Shown piece by piece: positions 43,661-52,032 of a stretch of 64,000 bases of DNA. Position 1 is the stretch's first letter; every line of letters starts with the position of its first letter. The notes under the pieces were generated by a model, which worked only from the letters and a program-made list of their open reading frames with translations, did no database searches and was not told the DNA's origin. The stretch is from Haliotispira sp965263485 (lineage in GTDB: Bacteria > Spirochaetota > Spirochaetia > SP-2023), in the NCBI GenBank assembly GCA_965263485.1, contig CBDHHO010000004.1:1798001-1862000 (forward strand), given 5' to 3'. The translations under genes and the position numbers were made by a program.

Positions 43661-44302
43661 ATGAAACTTTATGTGTATGACCACTGCCCTTTCTGCGCCC
43701 GTGTGCGCCTGTTGGCAGGCTATAAAAAAATTCCCCTCGAACTGGTCTATGTGCCCTATTCGGAGGAGAAAATGCTGATCGATCTGGTGGGTAAAAAAGC
43801 TGTACCGGTACTGGTCAAGGACGATGGCACGGCTATGGCCGAGAGCCTGGAGATCCTTCTGTGGCTGGACCGGAACTATGGTGACCCTATTATTCAGGAT
43901 GAGGACGGCAGCGAAATTGATGCCTGGCTGAGCGATGCCCTGTTGCCGCTACAGAAAATCGGCTATCCGCGCTGGCCCAAACTTGGTCTGAAAGAATACG
44001 CCAGCGACAAAGATGTAAAGGAATGGGAAGAGCGCAAGGCTCCCGCCATCGAGAGCTTTTCCAAGGCCCTGAGCGAAACGGCTCAGACGGCCCGGGAAGT
44101 CGCCGGCCTGCTGCAGCGCGCCGAAGAACTGTTGAAACAGCGCAGTGTTCTGGCCGCAGACGGTCCCCTGACCATGTCTGAAATCAAGCTTTTCACGTTT
44201 ATCCGTGGCTTTACTTCGGAGCCTTCGATCGTCTGGCCCGCAGCTGTGAAGCGGTGGTTCGACGAGCGAGTACGGCAGAGTGGTATCAGCCTGCTGGTGT
44301 AG
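43661..44302 (+). CDS. grxB: Glutaredoxin 2
   Basis: A 213-residue GST-like glutaredoxin. The CPFC redox site is at residues 9-12 (YDHCPFCARVRLLAGYK), with the thioredoxin-fold KAVPVLVKDDG and SLEILLWLDRNYGD, then an all-helical C-terminal domain. Length and layout match E. coli GrxB rather than small glutaredoxins. AAGGAG sits before ATG 43661. It closes the detoxification cluster, probably undoing glutathione-mixed disulphides. Presence of glutathione in this organism is assumed. Confidence 0.9.
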   Translation: MKLYVYDHCPFCARVRLLAGYKKIPLELVYVPYSEEKMLIDLVGKKAVPVLVKDDGTAMAESLEILLWLDRNYGDPIIQDEDGSEIDAWLSDALLPLQKIGYPRWPKLGLKEYASDKDVKEWEERKAPAIESFSKALSETAQTAREVAGLLQRAEELLKQRSVLAADGPLTMSEIKLFTFIRGFTSEPSIVWPAAVKRWFDERVRQSGISLLV

Positions 44303-44395
44303 CGACAAGACCGGGAGAATAGTAATTCCTGCCGGAACTGCGATCCTGTTCACAAATTCCAGTTCGGAAAACCTGCTGCTTCACCCTGTATTAAA

Positions 44396-44616
44396 GGGGA
44401 CCTCTAAAAATTCCAATTTCGCGCTGAATCGCGATCTTGTTGCCGAATAAAGGTTCTGCCTTACGGCAGGATTTGTGAAGAATGGCCTGCTTCGCCCCGC
44501 CATTCTTCACCGTCAGCAAAGCCTTACCATACAGTAAAGTATGCCTCGGCTTCACTTCCTCGCTATCGACAAAATCTCGCTGATTCAGCATCGAAAGCGA
44601 ATTTTTAGAGGTTCCC
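44396..44616. repeat. Mobile palindromic repeat element, 220-bp form (TSD TAAA)
   Basis: Ends GGGGACCTCTAAAAATTC and GAATTTTTAGAGGTTCCC, flanked by TAAA (44392-44395 and 44617-44620). The interior is almost the same as the copy at 15556-15775, including the CTGCCTTACGGCAG hairpin. Confidence 0.88.
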
Positions 44617-44705
44617 TAAAAAGGGTATAGGGAGAGGTGTATCTCAAAGCCTCTTCTCCCTGTCTTTTATCTTTTGGAAAACGTTGTGAAAGGAATCTAT
44701 CAACA

Positions 44706-45878
44706 ATGAATACGAATAAAATTTTTTTCTCTCTTGGAATCGCCATGTGGAGCGTGGCTCTGTTACTAAGTGCCTGTGCCAGTGCTTCCGACTTGAGGCG
44801 CACAGTTCAGCCTGAAATTTATGCTCAAGTCAGCGGTGCAGTGGGCAACATCGCCTATGCTGCTGACGGTGATTTAGTCTACAGCCAGCATCCGTTTTAT
44901 GACCCGGCAGTGCGGGTACTGCGTTACGATGCACAGACAAAGAGCACCAGCCCCTTTCCCAATGCGGCATGGAATACGGCCCCGGGAGAAGGGCAGACCA
45001 AAGACAGCAACACGTTTCTGAGCACGGTACTGGGAATTCGCACCGACCAGAGTGGCAAGGTGGTCTGGATGCTGGACATGGGGTTCCGCAATCAAATTGT
45101 GCCCAAATTTGTCGGCTGGAACACCGAAAGCAATGAACTGGTCGGAATTATCGAAGTACCTGCTCCGGCCAGCCTGCCCACTTCTCAGCTCAACGACTTT
45201 GTGATCGACGATACCCACGGGGTCTTTATCATCGCCGACGAAGACATCGGGCCGGGCGGAGATGGTTCGCGGGCCGCTCTGGTGGTGGTGGAACGGCAGA
45301 GCGGGAAGTCGTACCGCCGGCTGGAAGGCCATTTCAGCACGGTGCCGGATGCCGGCAAACCCTTGGTTTTTGGCGGCAAGCCCCTGCTGCAACCTGGAGG
45401 CGGGCAACCCATCTTGGTCGGGGCCGACAGCATTGTGGCCGACTCTGATGACGAATGGCTCTACTACGCTCCGCTTAACGGTGACACGGTTTATCGTGTG
45501 CGTATCAGCGATCTGCTGGATAGTTCACTCAACGAAGAGGCCTTGGCCCGAAAGGTCGAGCGCTATGCCTGGAAAGAAAACAACGGAGGCATGAGCATCG
45601 ACATAGACGGCAATTTGTATCTGACCAACTTGGAATCGCACAGCATCGGGCTGGTTCCCGCCGGAAGAGTTGAGGGGCAGAGGGCCAGTTATCGCTACGC
45701 CCAACACCCGAAAATGCAGTGGCCGGACGGCGCAAGCACTGGGCCAGATGGCTACATGTACGTGGGCGCGGCCCAACTGCAACTGGCTCCGGCCTTTAAT
45801 AACGGTGCCGACCACACGAGCAAGCCGTTCCTGATTTTTCGCTTCCGGCCTTTGGGAGAGTCGATACTGGGCCGCTGA
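44706..45878 (+). CDS. Major royal jelly protein-family lipoprotein
   Basis: A 390-residue secreted propeller protein. The signal sequence ends in a lipobox (VALLLSAC, Cys at about residue 23). The mature part resembles the MRJP/yellow (SMP-30-like) family: DQSGKVVWMLDMG, LNDFVIDDTHGVFIIADE, DEWLYYAPLNGDTVYRV, and GGMSIDIDGNLYLTNLES. These are binding or lactonase-like propellers of uncertain function in bacteria. ATG 44706 follows GAAAGGAA. It lies after a mobile repeat, so it is probably not part of the detox operon. Confidence 0.82.
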   Translation: MNTNKIFFSLGIAMWSVALLLSACASASDLRRTVQPEIYAQVSGAVGNIAYAADGDLVYSQHPFYDPAVRVLRYDAQTKSTSPFPNAAWNTAPGEGQTKDSNTFLSTVLGIRTDQSGKVVWMLDMGFRNQIVPKFVGWNTESNELVGIIEVPAPASLPTSQLNDFVIDDTHGVFIIADEDIGPGGDGSRAALVVVERQSGKSYRRLEGHFSTVPDAGKPLVFGGKPLLQPGGGQPILVGADSIVADSDDEWLYYAPLNGDTVYRVRISDLLDSSLNEEALARKVERYAWKENNGGMSIDIDGNLYLTNLESHSIGLVPAGRVEGQRASYRYAQHPKMQWPDGASTGPDGYMYVGAAQLQLAPAFNNGADHTSKPFLIFRFRPLGESILGR

Positions 45879-45894
45879 GTTTCTGCTGGCCAGC

Positions 45895-46701
45895 TTAGTT
45901 CCGAAGGCCGCGCTGTTCTTCTGCATCGCTTTTGCGCAGGTACAGCGGGCCATCGGACGCCTTAAGGTAGCGTCGGGCCTCGTACTCGTGCCGAGCCAGT
46001 TCCAGCATATTCTCCGCCAAAGTCTTCGGCTCCGGCGGTGAACAGAAGCCCAAATTCTGCCAGACCTGTGAATCCTGTGACAGCTCTGCCAGTTCTTCCA
46101 GAAACAGCGGAGCTCCGGGCCCGGAAACTCGGAAAGGCAAGCGGTCCAGCAGAACCTGAGATAGTTCACGGCAGCCCAAGTCCCAAGTCTCCGCAATACT
46201 CTGTTCGCTTTGAATTCTCCGCATGTCTCTTGAATGAAAAAGCCGGGCGTAGAAGCGGCGCTTGCGTCCGTCAATCAGCACCAGCAACGGTATAGCAGCA
46301 TCTGCAGCTTGCTCTTGAACGCAGGCCCGCCACAGGGCAAAACTGTCCAGTCCCAGCAGAGGCCGCGACAGTGCGAAGCCCAGTCCCTTGGCAAAAGACA
46401 GGGAAATGCGCTGGCCGGTAAACGAGCCCGGCCCCAGGTCCACCGCCACCGCATCGAGTTCGGAAGGAGCCAGCCCCGTCTCGTCACACAGTTCACTACA
46501 GAGCGCGGCCAGTTGCTCATTGTGCTGCAAGCCCTGCTGCCGGAACCGAAGCTGCCCGCTGCGATCCCGCAACGCCAGCAACAAGTGCTCACCGGCTCCA
46601 CTGAGCGCCAGAATGTGCACGTGCGCAGCTTCCTGTGTCGGAGTTTGATATAAAGAAGTCTCTACTCTCATATTTGCTCGCGGTGAAGATTGCTGTTTCA
46701 T
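45895..46701 (-). CDS. tsaB: tRNA threonylcarbamoyladenosine biosynthesis protein TsaB
   Basis: ASKHA-fold partner of TsaD in making t6A37 of tRNA, 268 residues. Seen: HILALSGAGEHLLLALRDRS, LDAVAVDLGPGSFTGQRISLSFAKGLG (the most conserved TsaB motif) and PLLVLIDGRKRRFYARLF. ATG 46701 overlaps the tsaE stop (ATGA). The C-terminal HEYEARRYLKASDGPLYLRKSDAE is typical. Confidence 0.92.
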   Translation of the reverse strand: MKQQSSPRANMRVETSLYQTPTQEAAHVHILALSGAGEHLLLALRDRSGQLRFRQQGLQHNEQLAALCSELCDETGLAPSELDAVAVDLGPGSFTGQRISLSFAKGLGFALSRPLLGLDSFALWRACVQEQAADAAIPLLVLIDGRKRRFYARLFHSRDMRRIQSEQSIAETWDLGCRELSQVLLDRLPFRVSGPGAPLFLEELAELSQDSQVWQNLGFCSPPEPKTLAENMLELARHEYEARRYLKASDGPLYLRKSDAEEQRGLRN

Positions 46702-47300
46702 GCGGAATGGGAGCTTAGCTTCCCCCAGGCTATTCGTATCTCTCGGGACTGATAAGGGTTGGCAACTTCCCCGGAAGTGGTTTTATTAATGGCCCTATCA
46801 CGGGTTCCGTAGCTCTCTTTCCTCTCCTTCAGAGACTCATTGACCTGCGGCTTCTGAAAACGCAGCGAGACCCGCAGACAAGACAGTTGTGGAAGCGCAC
46901 CGGGACAAGCTCCCAGACGTTCCGGCCATTCGATCACCGAAAGCCCCGGGCCGTAGGAACCGGCACCAAATAAAATATCCTCACCACCGATCAAGTCAAA
47001 TTCCTCGCTGTCGTTCAGGCGATACAGGTCAAAGTGGTAGAGCGGTACGCCGAATTCCGGGCTCCCGGGGTATTCAAACAAGATTGGAAAGCTTGGGCTT
47101 TGCAGAGGTTCTCTAATCCCCAAGCCGTGGGCCATGCCTTGGCAGAACACCGTTTTCCCGGCTCCCAGCTCGCCACTGAGCAGGACGACGCAGGGGAAGT
47201 CCTGCTGCGAGAGCAAATATTCCGAGAGATTCCGGCCCAAGGCTTCTGTCTGCTCCGAGCCGCAGCTGTTGTGTTGTTGTTCAATGAGGGAGTTGATCAC
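46698..47300 (-). CDS. tsaE: tRNA threonylcarbamoyladenosine biosynthesis ATPase TsaE
   Basis: P-loop ATPase of 200 residues needed for t6A formation. Walker A is LLSGELGAGKTVFCQGMA, with SPSFPILFEY, YHFDLYRL and the LSVIEWPERLG segment all diagnostic. The C-terminal ~50 residues are extra compared with E. coli TsaE (153) and basic. It is coupled to tsaB by a 4-base overlap and itself overlaps the small upstream gene by 20 bases. Confidence 0.93.
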   Translation of the reverse strand: MINSLIEQQHNSCGSEQTEALGRNLSEYLLSQQDFPCVVLLSGELGAGKTVFCQGMAHGLGIREPLQSPSFPILFEYPGSPEFGVPLYHFDLYRLNDSEEFDLIGGEDILFGAGSYGPGLSVIEWPERLGACPGALPQLSCLRVSLRFQKPQVNESLKERKESYGTRDRAINKTTSGEVANPYQSREIRIAWGKLSSHSA

Positions 47301-47574
47301 GGTCTGCCAGCTCTTGCAAAATCTTCAGTGCAGTTTCTTGCTCCTGTGGTTCCAAGTATTCAAGCGTCTGGTCAAAGTCCCAGTAGACCGAGCGCTCGCC
47401 CAAGGGGCTCAGTTCCACTATAAAAAAAGCGTCCATGCCTTCTTGTGTGGCAGATTCTTCGGCTTTGGAACCATTAAAAGATTGTACTCCGGTAATTTTA
47501 CAACGATATTTCAGCCGATACAGAATCTGGCTATCGGGTTCAGTTCGACTGATATCTATGACATTTAGCAACAT
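47281..47574 (-). CDS. Small conserved-type protein upstream of tsaE, function unknown
   Basis: A 97-residue protein starting LLNVIDISRTEPDSQI. It has a strand-rich middle (RYRCKITGVQSFNG, DAFFIVELSPLG) and a helical end (QETALKILQELADRD). ATG 47574 has GGAGAGAT upstream; a longer frame runs into repeat DNA. I do not recognise a family. The overlap with tsaE suggests co-translation. Confidence 0.7.
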   Translation of the reverse strand: MLLNVIDISRTEPDSQILYRLKYRCKITGVQSFNGSKAEESATQEGMDAFFIVELSPLGERSVYWDFDQTLEYLEPQEQETALKILQELADRDQLPH

Positions 47575-47599
47575 GTATCTCTCCAATATGAATATTAAA

Positions 47600-47761
47600 G
47601 GTCCCTCTAAAAATGATATCAATTTCGCGAGAATTATACAATTGTACTGCGTTTTGATGGCTCCCATGCGAGCTGGCGCAGCATTAGAGAACGGGGGAGG
47701 GCCGTGCGCAGCCAAGGCCCGACCTTCCTTAATCAAGGAGAATACATCGGGTTTGGGGATA
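47600..47761. repeat. Repeat debris: mobile-repeat end plus inverted GC-rich repeat
   Basis: GGTCCCTCTAAAAATGATATC at 47600 is a degraded left end. 47659-47728 is the GC-rich repeat seen at 22782 and 37032, in the opposite orientation. No gene. Confidence 0.6.
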
Positions 47762-47766
47762 AATCC

Positions 47767-47904
47767 ATGGAGTTGCAGCATTTTTATAGAACTTTAGACA
47801 TACTTGCAGATGAACAGGAGTCATTAAAAAAACATCTATTTACTACTCAACAGAGCTTGTTTTTGAAGCAACTAGATCTGGTATTCTATGATGTTACCAC
47901 TTTA
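47767..47904 (+). pseudogene. Fragment of an IS1634/IS4-type transposase
   Basis: The frame encodes LQHFYRTLDILADEQES, then LFLKQLDLVFYDVTTL. The YDVTTL motif includes the first catalytic aspartate of IS4-like DDE transposases, and the preceding helix fits the IS1634 group. The fragment is cut by a mobile-repeat end (GGGGACCTCTAAAAATTCC at 47905) immediately after this motif. No other transposase part remains. Confidence 0.6.
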
Positions 47905-48125
47905 GGGGACCTCTAAAAATTCCAATCATCTCTGCCCTTAGTGCCTCTTATTAATGGAGAAATCCCGCGGCACTCAGGCGCCGCAGTTGGCAAGGGCAGC
48001 CCTCCCCAAAAAAGCCAATTTTCAGAGATTTTCTTACGATTCCCCTTGCCCTCCGCGGGGAAATCGTATATTCTTAAAGAAGAACAAGCCATTTCATATC
48101 TCCATTTCATCTTTTATTAAAACCA
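47905..48125. repeat. Repeat end and upstream region of lipoprotein 2
   Basis: A mobile-repeat left end and a copy of the CGGCACTCAGGCGCCGCAG block (like 37098-37115) are followed by about 130 bases similar to 37110-37246. This is the shared upstream region of the two phase-variable lipoprotein genes, without the insertion found at locus 1. Confidence 0.6.
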
Positions 48126-48170
48126 TTCCGACCTCGGCCGGAACATCATCTTTATGCATTATTTTGCATA
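48126..48170 (+). promoter_or_regulatory. Paired hairpins in the lipoprotein 2 leader
   Basis: TTCCGAC-CTCG-GCCGGAA (one mismatch) and TATGCA-TTATTT-TGCATA, followed by AAGGAG at 48179-48184 and ATG 48194. This is the same layout as 37480-37524. Confidence 0.5.
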
Positions 48171-48193
48171 ATAATACCAAGGAGTATTGCACC

Positions 48194-49467
48194 ATGGAAC
48201 ACAAGTTCAGTAAAATTCGCTCATCGCTCATCGCTCATCGCTCATCGCTCATCGCTCATCGAAAAAATTAAAACCATATAGCAGGGGAAATTATTTCTCT
48301 GCGGGGATTTCACGCCCATTTATCCTTTTATTTTTCTGCTCCCTGATTCTACTGATCGCCTGCGATCCGCCCACCTCCGGCAGCGAGGGCGGCAGCGAGA
48401 GCGGCGGAGAGAGCGTGCGCCTTGCCTTCTCCGACCATTCCGACCGAAGCCAGAGCATCATCGGCATGCGGGAATTCCTGCTCACCATTACCGCCGCTGT
48501 GTCCCGGCCCAGGGAAATATCCTTTATCGTGGGAGAAAGCAGCACCCCGCCTCCGTGGAGCGAAGTGGCGCAGCACCCCGCCAAAATCACCCGGACGTTC
48601 CGCCCCGAGCAAAATCCGCAGCAAAATCCGCAGCAAAATCAACAGCAAAACCAGCGGAGAATCTATTTCAGCGCAACGGAAAAATTTCCCGCATCTGACA
48701 TTCGCTATGACAGCAACGGCAACGCGGTTTTCACCTCCATTCGGGTCGATCTGTCCCAGGTGTCCCAGGCGGCGGGAAGCTCGGCCGAAGCCGCTTATAC
48801 CCGTGCCCAAGCCCCGGGAATCATGGTCCCCGGGGAAACCTATTATGTCCACGCCTACGCTTCGGGACGCTCTGTCGCCACCCATGCCGTGAGGCTGGAA
48901 AATTACCCGACCCCCGGCAGCACCTTTGCCCCTCAGATCGGGGGCGCTGCCCCCGACAACAGACCGGGGGGAGGCACCGTAAACCTTACCGAATTTATTT
49001 GGGGCATGGAGGGCTGGAAGGGCACAGACGGCCAATATGTCCCCATTATAGAGGCCGATGAGATCGAGGCGAAGAAAGGCGAGATCTTCTTCATTCCGCT
49101 CAGGACGAGGAGCCCCGATGACTGGGACGCTGCCCAAAATACAGTCTGTGTTACCTCTCATCCCAAGAAATTTCAATTCCAACATAGTTTGGTCGATAGA
49201 GGATATCAGGACGTAATCACTTTTGGCGAAGGGAATACGGTAACAGCGAATGAGAACGCCGTAACCTTTGAGAAGTCTGCGCATCTGTTCCCGAAGGTCC
49301 TAGCAGACAAGGAACAGGACGAAACATTCGACTTCCTCTATCTCCCCAAAGTCGGCACGGATGGATGGAGCCACTATCATCAGGCTTATTTTGAGTGTTT
49401 GAATGGGCTTGCACCACAAATCTTCTATGGGGGTGGGGCCTTCCGTTTTCGGATTATTGAGGAGTGA
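48194..49467 (+). CDS. Phase-variable lipoprotein 2 (out-of-frame state)
   Basis: The ATG at 48194, with AAGGAG nine bases upstream, is followed by six CTCATCG units and then meets a stop (AAA AAT TAA at 48263-48271). The lipoprotein frame begins right after the repeats: signal sequence FILLFFCSLILLIAC with a clear lipobox, then about 365 mature residues including a QQNPQQNPQQNQQQNQ stretch, to 49467. That frame has no usable start before the signal peptide; the first GTG (48415) lies past the lipid cysteine. Adding one 7-bp unit would join ATG and lipoprotein. The mature part (TYYVHAYASGRSVATHAVRLEN) may be a beta-sandwich; no family recognised. Confidence 0.8.
48220..48261 (+). repeat. Heptanucleotide tandem repeat, 6 copies of CTCATCG
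   Basis: Six exact units at the same position relative to ATG as in locus 1, where the unit is CACATCG (two differences out of seven). 26 plus 42 bases leaves two over, so the downstream frame is missed. Copy numbers 4, 7 or 10 would be in frame. Confidence 0.95.
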
Positions 49468-49506
49468 GGGGGGCTTTGGAGCTCCCATGCTGCGCCAGCT
49501 CGCATT

Positions 49507-50692
49507 TTTTTATTGCGCTGTACGGACAAAACAGCTATATTGAAGCCATGGCAAGTTGCGACAGCGCGTACAAATACCTGTTCTCGAACCCGGCAATCCT
49601 GTGCAAACTCATCCACGCCTTCGTTGAGGAGGACTTTAGCGCCAAAATCCAGCCCGACAGCCTGCGCAAACTCGACCCGTCCCACCTCTCTGCCACGCTC
49701 CAGCAGCGCGAATCGGACCTGCTTTACGAGGTGCGCCTGGACAATCAAACAGCCTATCTGTATATCCTGCTCGAATTCCAGTCCACAGCCCCCAAGCATA
49801 TGGCCATCCGCCTGCTCAGCTATATATCCCTGTTTTACGAACGCCTCATCAAGGAAGGCAAAAACAGCAAAGGCAAGTTGCCCCCGGTATTTCCGCTGGT
49901 GCTCTACAACGGAGACCGCCCTTGGAATGCGCCCCGCAGCACCAGCGAACTGATCAGCAGCAACGAAATACCCGCAAAATACCTACCCCACTTTCAATAG
50001 GGCACCTCTAAAATTCGCTTTCGATGTGGATCGCTGAGATTTTTCGCGACAGCAAGGCGGCAACTCGTTTTAATACTTTGTTGTATTGAAATGAGTTGAC
50101 AACGAAGCTGCTCGCGGAAAAGATCGCGATTCCACGCGGAATTGGAATTTTTAGAGGTGCCCAATATGCTCTCATTGACGAGAAGCGCATCCCCGACCCA
50201 AAAATCCACAAGCTGCACAACCTCATCAGCGCGGTAATTTGTGCCGAGAAATACGGCAGACCGGGGGAGTGGGAAGCCCAAATCCCGCAAATCATAGAAT
50301 TCCTGCGCGATGAACCCGGGCTGGAAATCACCATTTTCAGGCGCTGGATTGCCTTGCTGTTTGGCGAAGGCATGAACGAATCAGAATACAATCAAATCAC
50401 CGCACCAGAGGAGGTACAGAAGATGTTGGCAACACTGGCAGACGATCTAAGAGCTGAAGGAAGACAAGAAGGAAGACAAGAAGGCGAAAAACTGGGCATG
50501 CAGAAAGGTTGGGAAGAAGGTGAAAAACTGGGCATGCGGAAAGGCCGGGAAGAAGGTCGGGAAGAAGGTCGGGAAGAAGGACGGCGTGAAGCTGCTCGGA
50601 AAATGAAAGAATCCGGGCTGTCGATTGAACAGATTTCAAGGTTTACCGGTCTGAGCCACCGCGAAATTACCGGGTTGAGAGAGGGCGCATAG
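49507..50692 (+). pseudogene. Rpn-family nuclease gene, second copy, split by a mobile repeat
   Basis: From 49507 the DNA follows the intact copy at 35918-36979 almost base for base. The coding part starts at ATG 49548 and stops at 49999 where the inserted element creates a TAG; after the element the sequence resumes (ALIDEKRIPDPKIHKL) to the stop at 50692. It lacks a 15-base piece (encoding SQDNQ) and has one fewer long tail repeat. Removing bases 50000-50162 and one AATA restores a continuous frame. The C-terminal part could still be translated from an internal start, but the nuclease core is cut. Confidence 0.9.
50000..50162. repeat. Mobile palindromic repeat element inside the Rpn gene (TSD AATA)
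   Basis: Ends GGGCACCTCTAAAATTC and GAATTTTTAGAGGTGCCC. AATA is found at 49996-49999 and 50163-50166, while the intact paralogue has a single AATA at the same point (36425-36430 region). The interior fold-back is AAACGAGTTGCC...GAGTTGACAAC-like and differs from the other copies. Confidence 0.93.
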
Positions 50693-50770
50693 GACGTCTG
50701 AGTGAGGCCTTCGCTGCTGCCTTTTCGCCAGCCCCGTGAAGGGTTCCCATTGAAGGGTTACCATGCTTTT

Positions 50771-52009
50771 ATGGACTTAAAAAAGATACTCCGCTTTTCC
50801 CAACGTTCCCAACGCGCCGTCAGGGACGAAGAGGGCACAATAGAAGAGCACCAAGATGTTCCGCAACAATTGCCGTTGCAGAATATGTTTTACGGTCTGG
50901 GCTTTACTATTTTGTTTTTTTGGATATTGAAACTATTCAAGTTTCTATTTATAGCAATGACCCTATCGGTATTTAGTTGTTTTATGTTGCTTCCTATTAT
51001 TCATTTTTTCGTACGTCATAGTAAGATGAATCGAACCTTTGTTTCAGCTTTTATTTCGCTAATATATACTTTGATTCTGGTATTTGCCAGTGTAATTATT
51101 TTTAACAATGTGTTGTATTTTTTTAGTAATATAAGCATATATGAAAAACAAATGAATAATATTATTAATGATATAATTACTAAAAATAATACTATAATTA
51201 AAGGTTTGAATAATGATATATTCCCAGGCAAGATTTCTATTACCCATCCAGAATTTAATATTCGTGATTATATACTAAAAAGCATCAGTATTGACTTCTA
51301 TCTAAATAGTGCAAATTTGTTGTTTAGCTTTATTTCCGGAGCAATTTTGGTATTTGTATTGGTATTTTTTATGCTCAACGAAGCTGAAAAAATATCATTA
51401 AAACTAAAACATCTTTTAAAAGATCAATTACAAAAAACTATTAGTGTAAATATAAGTATTATATCAAGTAAAATATCAAGATATTTACAGATTAAAATGA
51501 TAATTAGTTTTCTGACATCACTTTTAGTTTGGTTTTTACTGAGCTACTATGAAGTAGAGAATACCTTGACATGGGCTTTTTTTACCTTTGCTTTTAATTT
51601 TATCCCCAATATTGGATCTATTGCTATTACCGTTCTGATTACTCTGATGAGCATTATCCAATTTTATCCGGACTGGAACATACCGCTGATTATTGGCAGC
51701 GTGACGACAGTGATTCAGATTTTGGTTGGCAGTATTTTTGACCCCAAATTGCAGGGCCATCAGCTGGATCTGAGCCCGCTTCTGATCTTGGTTTCACTGG
51801 CTTTTTGGGGCTATATCTGGGGGGTGATTGGTATGTTTCTGGCAGTTCCGCTGCTCGAAATCCTGCGCATCACCTGTAATAATATTGAGGGGCTACAACC
51901 GATTGCAGTGTTTATCGGTTCGGGTAAAAAGCTGGGGCACAACCCTGCCTCCCGAAACAGCCGCTCCGGGCGGAACCCGGAACCTTCATCTGAACTCCCC
52001 TCAGAATAA
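50771..52009 (+). CDS. AI-2E family transporter (PerM/YdiK type)
   Basis: A 412-residue membrane protein with about seven to eight hydrophobic segments, matching the PF01594 family: FTFAFNFIPNIGSIAI, NIPLIIGSVTTVIQILVGSIFDPKLQG then HQLDLSPLLILVSLAFWGYIWGVIGMFLAVPL. The start and end are hydrophilic tails. Members export or import small molecules or ions (AI-2 export by TqsA is one case). Bases about 50930-51560 are strongly AT-rich against a GC-rich 3' end. ATG 50771 is used, as the earlier frame from 50702 lacks homology. Confidence 0.88.
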   Translation: MDLKKILRFSQRSQRAVRDEEGTIEEHQDVPQQLPLQNMFYGLGFTILFFWILKLFKFLFIAMTLSVFSCFMLLPIIHFFVRHSKMNRTFVSAFISLIYTLILVFASVIIFNNVLYFFSNISIYEKQMNNIINDIITKNNTIIKGLNNDIFPGKISITHPEFNIRDYILKSISIDFYLNSANLLFSFISGAILVFVLVFFMLNEAEKISLKLKHLLKDQLQKTISVNISIISSKISRYLQIKMIISFLTSLLVWFLLSYYEVENTLTWAFFTFAFNFIPNIGSIAITVLITLMSIIQFYPDWNIPLIIGSVTTVIQILVGSIFDPKLQGHQLDLSPLLILVSLAFWGYIWGVIGMFLAVPLLEILRITCNNIEGLQPIAVFIGSGKKLGHNPASRNSRSGRNPEPSSELPSE

Positions 52010-52032
52010 TCCGGCTGTTTCGGAGCTTGCCC

